DNA from: Chryseobacterium sp. MYb264
Lineage (GTDB): Bacteria > Bacteroidota > Bacteroidia > Flavobacteriales > Weeksellaceae
Direction of reading: 5' to 3'
Length of the DNA: 64,000 nucleotides
Assembly: GCF_035974275.1 (NCBI RefSeq)
Contig: NZ_CP142422.1
Coordinates: 2,170,001-2,234,000 of the forward strand
Below, piece after piece: positions 1-8,299 of this stretch; the first letter of the stretch is position 1; each line of letters starts with the position of its first letter. The position numbers and the translations under genes were made by a program. The notes under the pieces are model-generated. The model was not told the DNA's origin, ran no database searches, and saw nothing but the letters and a program-made list of their open reading frames with translations.

Positions 1-156
1 AGTAGCTTCCACGGTAAGTTTGATGATTGCATTGGAAGGATCTGATGCTACACGCCCTGATACGTCTGTAGATCTTGAAACACTGTAGTTTAGCTTCAAT
101 AATTTTTGACCTTCTCCCCCGTTGAATTTTAAGATTCCTCTTGAATTTGCTGCCAT
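1..156 (-). CDS. tssD: Hcp/TssD tube protein, N-terminal part (runs off window)
   Basis: This is the first 52 codons of an Hcp-like T6SS tube protein; the rest lies left of the window. Its visible residues, starting MAANSRGILKFNGGEGQKLL, are identical to those of the complete copy at 10431-10835. TssD hexamers stack into the inner tube that carries effectors. The ATG at 154-156 is preceded by a Bacteroidota -7 box and a dyad shared with the other two hcp genes. It is one of three near-identical copies in the window. Which genes follow it is not visible. Confidence 0.93.
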   Translation of the reverse strand, partial: MAANSRGILKFNGGEGQKLLKLNYSVSRSTDVSGRVASDPSNAIIKLTVEAT

Positions 157-219
157 TTTTTGTAAATTTTAAGCGTTAATATTTTGTGATTTGGTAATAT
201 TTATCCTTTGATTGTGAAA

Positions 220-310
220 CAAAGATAGGATGGATCATGTGATTTGAAAAACTTTTAAAAGCGAATTTTATTTTTTGTAGTAGTTCTACGATTTCGTGTA
301 GTAATTCTAC
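220..310 (-). promoter_or_regulatory. hcp1 promoter and two GTAG-N5-CTAC dyads
   Basis: On the minus strand a TATCTTTG -7 box (220-227) lies upstream of hcp1. Two dyads of form GTAG-N5-CTAC sit at 277-289 and 298-310, with centres 21 bp apart (two helical turns). The nearer dyad is centred about 59.5 bp upstream of the -7 box. The same geometry precedes the other two hcp genes, which suggests an activator site. No clear -33 TTTG is visible. The rest of 157-531 shows no gene. Confidence 0.7.
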
Positions 311-531
311 GACAACAGATCCGAAAAGAAAACAAAAACCTAACGATCAACACCTTAAACACAAATCGCCAAAGCATTTAACACCACTTCGGGAAATATC
401 CGACCCCCCTAGCCTCAGCTTAAAATAAACAAAGCACATGGGAGATATGCACATTTTTTTCCTGTGTTATGCAATTGTATATTCTCAGTTAAAAAAAAAC
501 TGAACCCGAAATTAATCCCGAAACTTAGCTC

Positions 532-879
532 CTATATCTCTATTAAATATTTAATAAAAGGATAAGGATTATCCAGCTGATAGAATATCATATTTAAGAT
601 CAGGAGGCCAACAAATGCCAGGTAAAAAAAGATCAATGCCACGACCACAAAAGATCTGAATCCGGTATCCTTTATTTTCCTCAGTGAGATATTAAGTAAC
701 ACATAGGTTAACAGGGTAACCGTTCCGCTAAGAAGTCCGACCTGGGTCAAAATTTTCATTAGATTATCGAACTGAAATTCCTGAGAAAGGTGCAATATAA
801 AATAACAGCCTGTTGCCAAAATGGTTGCCAGTACAAAAACGATAAAACCGGCTAAAATAATTTTACTATAATTTTTCAT
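532..879 (-). CDS. small integral membrane protein of unknown function
   Basis: A 115-residue protein with three predicted membrane segments near residues 8-30, 46-65 and 77-99. I do not recognise the family. It lies on the T6SS strand between hcp1 and the lytic transglycosylase, with large gaps on both sides, so it may be a monocistronic accessory gene or unrelated. There is no signal-peptide cleavage motif or lipobox, so the topology is that of an inner-membrane protein. Confidence 0.6.
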   Translation of the reverse strand: MKNYSKIILAGFIVFVLATILATGCYFILHLSQEFQFDNLMKILTQVGLLSGTVTLLTYVLLNISLRKIKDTGFRSFVVVALIFFYLAFVGLLILNMIFYQLDNPYPFIKYLIEI

Positions 880-1321
880 ATTTTATTTTCAAAACGAAGA
901 GCCTATCATACAATTTGCTGGAAACAAATGTGAGTTTATCCCTTTATGATGGGATACTGTTACAGCTCTCAATAGTTTATTTTTACTTCCGATAGACGGT
1001 TGGATCTCTCCGGATCTTCAGCTGCGTATTAGAGAAACCCTTCCCAACCTCATCATTTGGGATCATTGCAGCCGTACTGATAGACATCGAATTACAAGAG
1101 GTCATAGAGAAAAGCCCACTGACCATACAGAAAACGGTTTCTACCGATATTTATTATCTGATCTGTAGCGATAGGAATTCTTCTTCAGCCTTATTGAGTT
1201 GATTATTTGGATTTAACGAAACAAATAATATATTAATTTCCAAAAACATACGCTATCTCCGCCGTCACCCCCTGCCGGCATTTTCTTTTAGCCGGCAAAG
1301 GCATATTCTCTCAAATTCAGA
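880..1321. other. 442-bp intergenic stretch with a possible 47-codon lipoprotein-like ORF
   Basis: No confident gene. On the minus strand 983-1126 encodes 47 residues beginning MVSGLFSMTSCNS, reminiscent of a short lipoprotein signal, but it has no visible ribosome binding site and could be a gene remnant. A 7-bp inverted repeat (TGCCGGC at 1273-1279, GCCGGCA at 1291-1297) lies just downstream of the transglycosylase and may be an imperfect terminator; it lacks a T tract. Confidence 0.3.
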
Positions 1322-2179
1322 TTATTTAATTCCTTCTTTGACCGATCTCGAAAGAATCTTATTTTTCCTTAATAAAAAGTCGGGCATCAGGTCTGTTGGC
1401 AGATGCAATGTACTTTCTCCTTTGCTCTGGAGTTCTTCATTGATTCCTGGATTCCAGGAAAGTAATTTTTCAACTTCCACATCCAGTTCATCGGCGATAA
1501 TACTCAGATTAAATCCTGCATTGATCTCCGTTTCTGAAAGACCTGCATTGCTTGTTTTCGCTCCCGGACCAGCTAAGAATAAAGTATTCATTCTCGATGA
1601 ATTGTAATTACTGAGAACTGCTGGTAATTCTCCGGTTGCATAGCATGCATTGAGGTATTTCTTCACATGATTAATTGTTTCTGCCGGCAGATATTTAGAA
1701 AAAACATGATATTGAGAAGACCCTGCTGCAGCCATAGCTTTGGCGATATTTCCTTCTCCACAATTATAAGCTGCCACCACGGTCACCCAGTTGTTATATT
1801 TCCTGTAGAGATTCGTGAGGGAGACGACAGCCGTTTTAGTACTTTTATACAGGTCATTTCGGTTTTGCTCCGAAAGTCCGTACTGATTGGCATGAGAGGT
1901 CATAAACTGCCACACGCCCACCGCACCGGCTCCTGAAGTTATATTTCTGTTGAAATGAGATTCTATTAAAGCCAGATTTCTCAAATGCCTTGGTAAGCCT
2001 TTTTGAGCAAGAGAATATTCAATAAAATCTACAATTTCTTTATTGGCGTTAATGATCCTCTGATATTTTTTCACACTGTTTTCGGAAGTATCCGAAGCTG
2101 CAAGAAACTGCGCATTCATAAGAAATGAACACGAGAGTAGAACCAGCGTTAGTACAATATTTCTGAAATTTGGTATCAT
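1322..2179 (-). CDS. lytic murein transglycosylase (SLT/GH23 type)
   Basis: A 285-residue secreted lytic transglycosylase that would cleave the MurNAc-GlcNAc bond of peptidoglycan in the periplasm. A signal peptide covers about residues 1-23 (hydrophobic stretch ending MNAQ). The SLT domain follows, with the catalytic Glu in the ALIESHFN motif and the typical GAVGVWQFM and AAYNCGEGNI segments. The C-terminal part, with LSIIADELDV and LLSWNPG, resembles a LysM-like tail as in MltD. It lies downstream of clpV in the T6SS region, so it may open the cell wall for assembly of the secretion machine; that role is inferred. Confidence 0.85.
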   Translation of the reverse strand: MIPNFRNIVLTLVLLSCSFLMNAQFLAASDTSENSVKKYQRIINANKEIVDFIEYSLAQKGLPRHLRNLALIESHFNRNITSGAGAVGVWQFMTSHANQYGLSEQNRNDLYKSTKTAVVSLTNLYRKYNNWVTVVAAYNCGEGNIAKAMAAAGSSQYHVFSKYLPAETINHVKKYLNACYATGELPAVLSNYNSSRMNTLFLAGPGAKTSNAGLSETEINAGFNLSIIADELDVEVEKLLSWNPGINEELQSKGESTLHLPTDLMPDFLLRKNKILSRSVKEGIK

Positions 2180-2193
2180 TGTTTTTATTTTTT

Positions 2194-2229
2194 AAGCGAA
2201 TGAGCAAATCAAAATTTTCCCATTCGCTT
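2194..2229. repeat. hairpin between clpV and the transglycosylase gene
   Basis: A 9-bp perfect inverted repeat, AAGCGAATG (2194-2202) and CATTCGCTT (2221-2229), fills the gap between the two minus-strand genes. It lacks a T tract on the minus strand, so it may modulate or stabilise the transcript rather than terminate it. Confidence 0.4.
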
Positions 2230-2238
2230 TCTTTGCAT

Positions 2239-4734
2239 TTACTCTACTTTCCAGCTCAGTTTTTCCTCTTCAGAATTCCAGTCTACATGAATTGTCTGTC
2301 CGGATTTTACTTCTTCTCTTACGATCATTTTTGAAATTGGTCTTGCCAATTGAGATCGTATTACTCCGGAAATCTGTCTCGCTCCATATTTGCTGCTGAA
2401 TCCCCCTAATGCCAGGTTTTTTACCGCTTCATCGGAGATTTTTAAGCTCATTCCTAATCTCGTTAAAGAATTATGAAGTGATTTTAATTGAATATTAAAA
2501 ATTCTCTCCGCAATAGATTCAGTGATTGGTGCAAAAGGAATAATTTCTGTGATTCTTGCCAAAAATTCCGGTCTGAAACGTCCTGAATTCGACATGATTT
2601 GCATTAAAGATTTCGATTCCGGAATTTTACCTTCTTCAAACTGCTTTACAATTTCCTCACTTCCGATATTTGAAGTAAATAAAATTAAAGCATTGCTAAA
2701 ATCTCCTTCTTTTCCAAGCTTATCATGGACTTTTCCTTCGTCCATAATCTGTAAAAAGACATCAAAAACTGAGTGGTGAGCTTTTTCAATTTCATCAAAT
2801 AAAACCACAGTGTAAGGCTGTTGACGGATTTTATTCACCAACATACCACCTTCCTCATAACCGACATATCCCGGAGGCGCACCATATAAAAGTGCCGCTG
2901 AATGTTCTTCTTTAAACTCAGACATATCAAAACGAACCATTGCTTTTTCATCGTTGAAAAGCAATTCTGCCATCGATTTTGCGAGCTCAGTTTTTCCTGT
3001 TCCTGTCGGACCAAGAAGGAAGAACGAACCAATTGGCTGACCTGGTTTGTTTAATCCGCTTCGGTTTTCAACAATAGCATCAGAAAGAATTTTTAAGGCA
3101 TGATCCTGACCAACAACTCTGTTCATCAAAAGACCTTCCATGTTCAGTAACTTCTCTTTTTCCTGAGCCTGAATTTTCCCAATCGGAATGTTTGTTTTTG
3201 CCGCCATTACAGCCGCCAATTCCAAACGATCAACCTTTTCTCTCTTTACCGCTGCATGCTGTAAAAGTTCTGCGTAAGTATCTTCAATAATTTTCTGGAT
3301 CGCATCAACAGGCATTGAATTGTCAATCTGCGGCTGCTCACTCAAAGAACCCCACAAAATCGGACTGATTTTATCTCTCAATAAATTATAATTCCAGATC
3401 AGCTCGTCTGCTTTATCTTTTTCATCTAAATATTCTTCAGTCTGCAACGCTTCGTAAGTTACTTTCCAGCTTTCCAGTTCTTTTTCTGAAAGCTCATCCA
3501 ACATTTTGATGGCTGCCATCGTTCTGTCTAACAAATCAATAGCTGCATCCGGTAATTTTTTACCTTTCGCATATCTTTTGGCTAAACGGACACATTCCGG
3601 AAGTGCTGCTTTTTCAACCTCAATTCCGTGATGTTTTTTGTAACCGTCTAATAAAACGTCGATCATTTTCACACACGTTTTTTCATCCGGTTCGTTGACT
3701 GTTAAAACTTCAAAACGACGGTTGAAAGCTTGTTCCGGCTCGATAATTTTTCGGTATTCTTCCTGAGTGGTCGCTCCGATTACCGTGATTTCACCACGTG
3801 CCAATTCAGGTTTAAGCAAATTCGCAACATTTCCGATGCTTCCTTTTGGATCTAAAAGTGTGTGAATTTCATCAATGAAAAGAATTGCTTTTTCAATCTT
3901 TTTACATTCATTGATTACTTTTTTAAGACGGTCTTCAATTTCGCCTTTATAAGAAGTTCCGGCTAGTAAGGCTCCCGTGTCCAATTCCAACAATGTTCCA
4001 TTTTTTAACATTTCAGGAACATTTCCTTTGGTAATTTCGATGGCAAAACCTTCCACCAAAGCCGTTTTTCCAACCCCAGGTTCTCCGATAATAATTACGT
4101 TCGGTTTACTTCTTCGGCAAAGAATTTCTACCAGCATTCTTAATTCTTTATCTCTTCCGATAATGTTTTCCAGATCACCTTTTCTTGCCTGAGCCGTTCT
4201 GTCTACACAATAATTTTTAATGGAAGGAAAAGAATTATCAGAATACTCTGAGCCGTTTGAAAAAATTGAAGAAAATTCTCCGTTATCCGAAATTTCGTAC
4301 GGAGTATCTTTTCTATATAAATTGAAAATCTCATGCTCTCTAAGAGGTAAAGATTTAAGTTGTTGTAAAGAAAAAGCCACCTGCGGTTTTACAATGGCCG
4401 TTAAAACACAAATAGGAGTAATTTCGTCTAAACCTAATTTTAAACGAATATCATCCGCTTCTTCCATAAGTGTATCTACCACTTCATCTTCGCCTACTTC
4501 ATCCGGAAGGTGCGTTGTTTTCGGGTAATCCTCAATTCGCACGTCTGCCCATTCATAAAAATATCCGGGATCTTTATCGATACTTTTTAAGAACTCATTA
4601 AGTCCGATATCTTTATGCATGAGCGCCCGTAAAATATGAGGCCCCCCATAAGTAGCATTGTAATTTTCCCTTGCAATCGACTGTGCGATATGAAATAATT
4701 GTTTTACCGTTTCGTTGGTTACCAGTACTCCCAT
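2239..4734 (-). CDS. tssH: T6SS ATPase ClpV/TssH
   Basis: An 831-residue AAA+ disaggregase that would strip and recycle the contracted TssB/TssC sheath in the cytoplasm. An N-terminal Clp_N-like domain covers roughly residues 1-150. Walker A boxes are GEPGVGKT at 217-224 and GPTGTGKT at 575-582. Walker B motifs are ILFIDE at 284-289 and VVLFDE at 643-648, with a GYVG pore loop at 622-625. It differs from housekeeping ClpB mainly in its divergent N-domain and compact middle domain; the T6SS context supports ClpV. No sheath genes are in the window, so they are presumably beyond the left edge. Confidence 0.93.
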   Translation of the reverse strand: MGVLVTNETVKQLFHIAQSIARENYNATYGGPHILRALMHKDIGLNEFLKSIDKDPGYFYEWADVRIEDYPKTTHLPDEVGEDEVVDTLMEEADDIRLKLGLDEITPICVLTAIVKPQVAFSLQQLKSLPLREHEIFNLYRKDTPYEISDNGEFSSIFSNGSEYSDNSFPSIKNYCVDRTAQARKGDLENIIGRDKELRMLVEILCRRSKPNVIIIGEPGVGKTALVEGFAIEITKGNVPEMLKNGTLLELDTGALLAGTSYKGEIEDRLKKVINECKKIEKAILFIDEIHTLLDPKGSIGNVANLLKPELARGEITVIGATTQEEYRKIIEPEQAFNRRFEVLTVNEPDEKTCVKMIDVLLDGYKKHHGIEVEKAALPECVRLAKRYAKGKKLPDAAIDLLDRTMAAIKMLDELSEKELESWKVTYEALQTEEYLDEKDKADELIWNYNLLRDKISPILWGSLSEQPQIDNSMPVDAIQKIIEDTYAELLQHAAVKREKVDRLELAAVMAAKTNIPIGKIQAQEKEKLLNMEGLLMNRVVGQDHALKILSDAIVENRSGLNKPGQPIGSFFLLGPTGTGKTELAKSMAELLFNDEKAMVRFDMSEFKEEHSAALLYGAPPGYVGYEEGGMLVNKIRQQPYTVVLFDEIEKAHHSVFDVFLQIMDEGKVHDKLGKEGDFSNALILFTSNIGSEEIVKQFEEGKIPESKSLMQIMSNSGRFRPEFLARITEIIPFAPITESIAERIFNIQLKSLHNSLTRLGMSLKISDEAVKNLALGGFSSKYGARQISGVIRSQLARPISKMIVREEVKSGQTIHVDWNSEEEKLSWKVE

Positions 4735-5041
4735 TTATATTTTTCTTTTATTAATAAAGTGTTTTTGATGATTTGTTTTTTATTGTACAGCAAAAAACAG
4801 GCTAGTTTTTTTCAGCAATAAAATTTCTGCGTTTTTATACTTTTTTATAATTTAAAAATAATAATTCTTTGTTTATTTTTATATAATCATCTTTTATCTA
4901 TCCCGCTTCCTCATTCATACTGTAAACATCTATTAAAGATGTCCTATTCGGTTTTCAGAGGTTTTATCAGATATTCAGTCTTGGAGGGTTACCCATTATC
5001 CATGTTTAGTGTTGTTATAATGAACCGTAAAGCATACGCTC
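4735..5041. other. intergenic region upstream of clpV
   Basis: About 300 AT-rich bases between the 401-residue lipoprotein gene and clpV. It should contain the clpV promoter on the minus strand, but I see no clear TANNTTTG box, no coding potential and no strong terminator. Confidence 0.3.
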
Positions 5042-6247
5042 CTAGTAGGAAAAATCCTTCGTCTCTATGGTCTTATTTCTACTGACAGTCTCTTTAATGG
5101 CTCTTCCCGATGAATCAAGTGTAAATAGTGTATGATTGATATCCGTTACTTCTTTACCTTGTTCTGTGGTGTCATTTTTACCCCGGTTGGCAAAACTATA
5201 TTGAGTTTTGATTATGTCCACCTGTGCCGGTTGATATTTATACTTACTTTCAGAGGCGGATATTGGCCATCCAGACTGGTCATTAAATGTTTTCCACGCC
5301 AATTTTCTTTGTTCGTCAATGGTAAGGGGATTCCATTTTTTATTAATCAAAACGGAAGCATTCATTATATTATATTCATATTCTTTTTCTTCTGAAATAA
5401 GATTATTGCTATAGATATAAGTCTTTTTTGTAAAATGACTCATCAGCTTTTGTGCATCAGATTTGTCTGTTACTGCAGAATATCTGACTATTTCCCTGAT
5501 ATTTCCTTTGGTCTGATATCTGAATTCTTCAACCTCATTCTGATCTTCGGTATATTTCTTTTCTAACCAGCCGGCTGCGTTATAGGTGTAAGTAAAGATC
5601 TTTTGAATTCCATCGGTCTCTTCACGTTTTTTTATTATCTTTCCCGAAGAATCGTACTGGTAGTCGCTCTGTCTGTCTTTGGTCTTGCTTCGTACGACAT
5701 TGCCCTGATCATCATATTTATTTTCCAACAGTATTTTCCCGTTATCTGTAATTTTCAGAAGCTGGGCAAATAGGTTGTACGTAAACAAGGTCGTATGCTT
5801 TCTCACCCCATCATCTTCAGGAAGTTCATATGTTATAGAGGTTATCAACCCTAGATTATTCGTTGTAAAAACTTTCGTAACATCTGCCTTTACTGTATGA
5901 GTGCTATTTTTAGAAAAAACATAATGTTCAGTCACTTTTTGCGGTAAAAAGTAGATGAAGTCATTCACTTTCACCAAATAATGAGCCATCTCTACCTCCG
6001 GAACATAGAACTCATATTGGGTTGATTTCAGGTCTACAGTAAATATTTCATTCCCTGAAGGGGTATAAAAAACCACTTGGTTGTTGATTTTTTCAAAAGC
6101 GGTTGTATTATTAGGAAATTTACGGATCGTGTCAAAATGAACAATGGGAATATTCGTTTCTGTGGTATACGCTTTTGACTGACATGAAATTACAATCACT
6201 CCAGGCATGAGAAGCAGATAAATGATATTTTTACATCTAATTACCAT
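5042..6247 (-). CDS. lipoprotein with YD-like repeats, candidate immunity protein
   Basis: A 401-residue lipoprotein with a signal peptide and lipobox ending VISC (Cys22). Residues about 175-300 contain several imperfect YD/RHS-like strands such as YQYDSSGKIIKKREE and YTYNAAGWLEKKYTEDQ, which suggests a beta-rich repeat fold. It is the last gene of the hcp2-vgrG1-metalloprotease module, 21 bp after another lipoprotein gene. T6SS immunity proteins usually follow their effector, and a periplasmic lipoprotein would suit an effector that acts in the cell envelope. The function is inferred from position only. Confidence 0.6.
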   Translation of the reverse strand: MVIRCKNIIYLLLMPGVIVISCQSKAYTTETNIPIVHFDTIRKFPNNTTAFEKINNQVVFYTPSGNEIFTVDLKSTQYEFYVPEVEMAHYLVKVNDFIYFLPQKVTEHYVFSKNSTHTVKADVTKVFTTNNLGLITSITYELPEDDGVRKHTTLFTYNLFAQLLKITDNGKILLENKYDDQGNVVRSKTKDRQSDYQYDSSGKIIKKREETDGIQKIFTYTYNAAGWLEKKYTEDQNEVEEFRYQTKGNIREIVRYSAVTDKSDAQKLMSHFTKKTYIYSNNLISEEKEYEYNIMNASVLINKKWNPLTIDEQRKLAWKTFNDQSGWPISASESKYKYQPAQVDIIKTQYSFANRGKNDTTEQGKEVTDINHTLFTLDSSGRAIKETVSRNKTIETKDFSY

Positions 6248-6268
6248 TAATAATTCTCTCTTTCTACT

Positions 6269-6916
6269 TTACAATTCTTTTACTTCACCCGTTTCTCCAT
6301 TAATAACATAGGTTACCGGAACAAAGGCTGGCGGTTCTCCAATCCCGAATTCAGGATTTTTATTAGGTTTACCTTCTTGCATTGTTACAATATACTCATG
6401 CTTATTTTCATCAAAATTTACAGTAAAAGCATCAGTTCCATTTTCACTTAGCCTTCCTGCACCCGTAGAAATATTGATAAGCTTTTTTTTATCTAAAACC
6501 TTCAAAACATCTGATGGCTTAACTTTTCCAAATTTTTCATCTTCATTTTTCTTAGTCAGATTTCCTTTTTCATCGTAATATTCTGAAATCCCTACTTTAG
6601 TATACTGTCCAAAATGAGTTTCTTTCTTTTTAATAAAACCATCGGGATAAAATTCTTTATAAACCGTAAAAAATGACGGAGCAGGCTCTCTTTCATATTG
6701 TAAACCAACAGAATTTCCTTTTGGATTTTCCATCATATAAATTTCATTTCCATTGGATAATTTAAATAAAAAGTCTGAGTCTTTTTCAAATTTTACAGCA
6801 AGTTCTTTATCAATTTTTTCTCTCATATCTGATTTTTCATGATTGCTTTTTTTTCCCGGACTTTGGCCGTCACAGGAAAGAAATATTGAAAATAATATTA
6901 CAAACAAATATCTCAT
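6269..6916 (-). CDS. lipoprotein, candidate immunity protein for the metalloprotease effector
   Basis: A 215-residue lipoprotein with a short signal and lipobox FLSC (Cys15). The mature part begins Asp-Gly and is charged and Lys/Glu-rich. Around residues 85-105 lie FYPDGFIKKKETHFG and YYDEKGNLTKKNEDE, which resemble short MORN/YD-like beta strands and are loosely similar to strands in the next gene. It starts 5 bp after the metalloprotease stop, so the two are probably co-translated. This position makes it the best candidate for the cognate immunity protein. The family is not recognised. Confidence 0.6.
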   Translation of the reverse strand: MRYLFVILFSIFLSCDGQSPGKKSNHEKSDMREKIDKELAVKFEKDSDFLFKLSNGNEIYMMENPKGNSVGLQYEREPAPSFFTVYKEFYPDGFIKKKETHFGQYTKVGISEYYDEKGNLTKKNEDEKFGKVKPSDVLKVLDKKKLINISTGAGRLSENGTDAFTVNFDENKHEYIVTMQEGKPNKNPEFGIGEPPAFVPVTYVINGETGEVKEL

Positions 6917-6921
6917 AATGC

Positions 6922-8289
6922 TTAATTAATCTTAGTATTTAAAATTTTCCAGTGCCAATAATATGAACAAAACCGCTCGATACCTGCCAAATGGCTATAA
7001 TCCATAATATTATTTGTTTTTTTTGCCTGATAGGTAAATTTTGCAGGCATTGTTCCCTGTGATATGCTTGCAAAAGTATGAGGGAGATTCATCGCGTGCA
7101 TCGTCTCATGAGCAATGGTTGCCTTATTATGTGTTTTAAAATACACACCAAATTTAGAATTACCATAGGCAAAGCCGTTCCAATTGCCACTTTCTCCGAT
7201 AAAATAAAGCCTGTAATGGTTGTCATATTTATTTCCGAATTGGCTTTTTACTTTATCTTCTAAATATTCACGCAGTCCATTACTTTTAGTTACAGTAAAA
7301 ACGCCTCTCACATCCGTACAAAAATTACTTTTAAATTTATTAAAGAAAAAATTTCCTGTACAGTCTAAAATTTCTTCCGTCATAGAAACAGAAACCAAAG
7401 CCTGAGACATGCATTGAGAAAAAAAAGTTTTGCCTCCTGCTGCAGGTTTCCCAATAACAGGAGTAGCATTTGCATCTGTTTTTACTTTAACAATAACAAC
7501 ATCTATTTTTTTGACAACGCTGGAATCATTAGGGTGAATTCTTAATGCGCCACAGATCTCATCATCAGCTTTTACATAGAGAATCTGTTCTTTTGAAAAA
7601 GATTCTTTACATGTAATTTTCAGATAATTGTATTTATCATACTTTCCTTTTTTTACGTCTCCTATTTCCTTTACATTTAAACTAAGGTATTTTTCAGCAT
7701 CTTTTTCTTTAAATTCAAATGTTAATTTCTTTGGTTTTTCCTGAATTTCAACCTTCAGCGTAAGTAATGCAGATTTACCTTTAAATAAAGTTAAAGTAGG
7801 AATTGGGTATAAGTACGGCTTTTTATTTACTTTTTTCCAAACCACTGAAAAGCTTTTATAACTTTTCAGTTTTTTATCATACATCCCTAATTCTTTTTTG
7901 AAGTATCCATCCGGATTATTGATATTATCTTTTGACCAACCATTGGTATTCTGAAAAGGTGTAACAAAAGTACTTTCCTCAAAATATCTTCCCATAATAG
8001 ATCCAAACCATTCGTCACCCTTTTGCCCGGAATCTCCTTGACGAAGCCAATCAAAACCAAAATCTGGCGTGTTCATGTATTTGTCATGAGGTCTGAACTG
8101 AACTAAACATTTCGCTTTAATATCTCCTGCAGAAGGCTTAGATGGTGTACCATAACTCACACCTTTCGATGCTCCTTTTTCCGAAACCACTTCTGCAGAG
8201 CTATATACAATATCACTTTCAGAATAGATATTATAATCCTGCTGTACAGTTTCTAAAATTTTGCCTCTTACTATTCTTGTTCTGCTCAT
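6922..8289 (-). CDS. putative T6SS effector, metzincin-like zinc metalloprotease
   Basis: A 455-residue protein directly after vgrG1. The C-terminal region has HETMHAMNLPH (zinc ligands His394, His398 and His404, catalytic Glu395) and a downstream NIMDYS Met-turn around Met429, the layout of metzincin peptidases with Asn where Gly is usual. The N-terminal 60 residues (MSRTRIVRGKILE and following) are distinct from the catalytic part and could load the protein onto the spike. There is no signal peptide, as expected for a T6SS cargo. I chose the ATG at 8287-8289, 10 bp after the vgrG stop; a longer frame to 8370 would overlap vgrG by 71 bp. The target is unknown. Confidence 0.75.
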   Translation of the reverse strand: MSRTRIVRGKILETVQQDYNIYSESDIVYSSAEVVSEKGASKGVSYGTPSKPSAGDIKAKCLVQFRPHDKYMNTPDFGFDWLRQGDSGQKGDEWFGSIMGRYFEESTFVTPFQNTNGWSKDNINNPDGYFKKELGMYDKKLKSYKSFSVVWKKVNKKPYLYPIPTLTLFKGKSALLTLKVEIQEKPKKLTFEFKEKDAEKYLSLNVKEIGDVKKGKYDKYNYLKITCKESFSKEQILYVKADDEICGALRIHPNDSSVVKKIDVVIVKVKTDANATPVIGKPAAGGKTFFSQCMSQALVSVSMTEEILDCTGNFFFNKFKSNFCTDVRGVFTVTKSNGLREYLEDKVKSQFGNKYDNHYRLYFIGESGNWNGFAYGNSKFGVYFKTHNKATIAHETMHAMNLPHTFASISQGTMPAKFTYQAKKTNNIMDYSHLAGIERFCSYYWHWKILNTKIN

Positions 8290-8299
8290 CCCTAAACAA

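Noticed and set aside
2522..4528. Several plus-strand open frames and a short minus-strand frame (2835-3032) within clpV
   Set aside because: They are antisense or out-of-frame shadows of a gene with complete AAA+ motifs.
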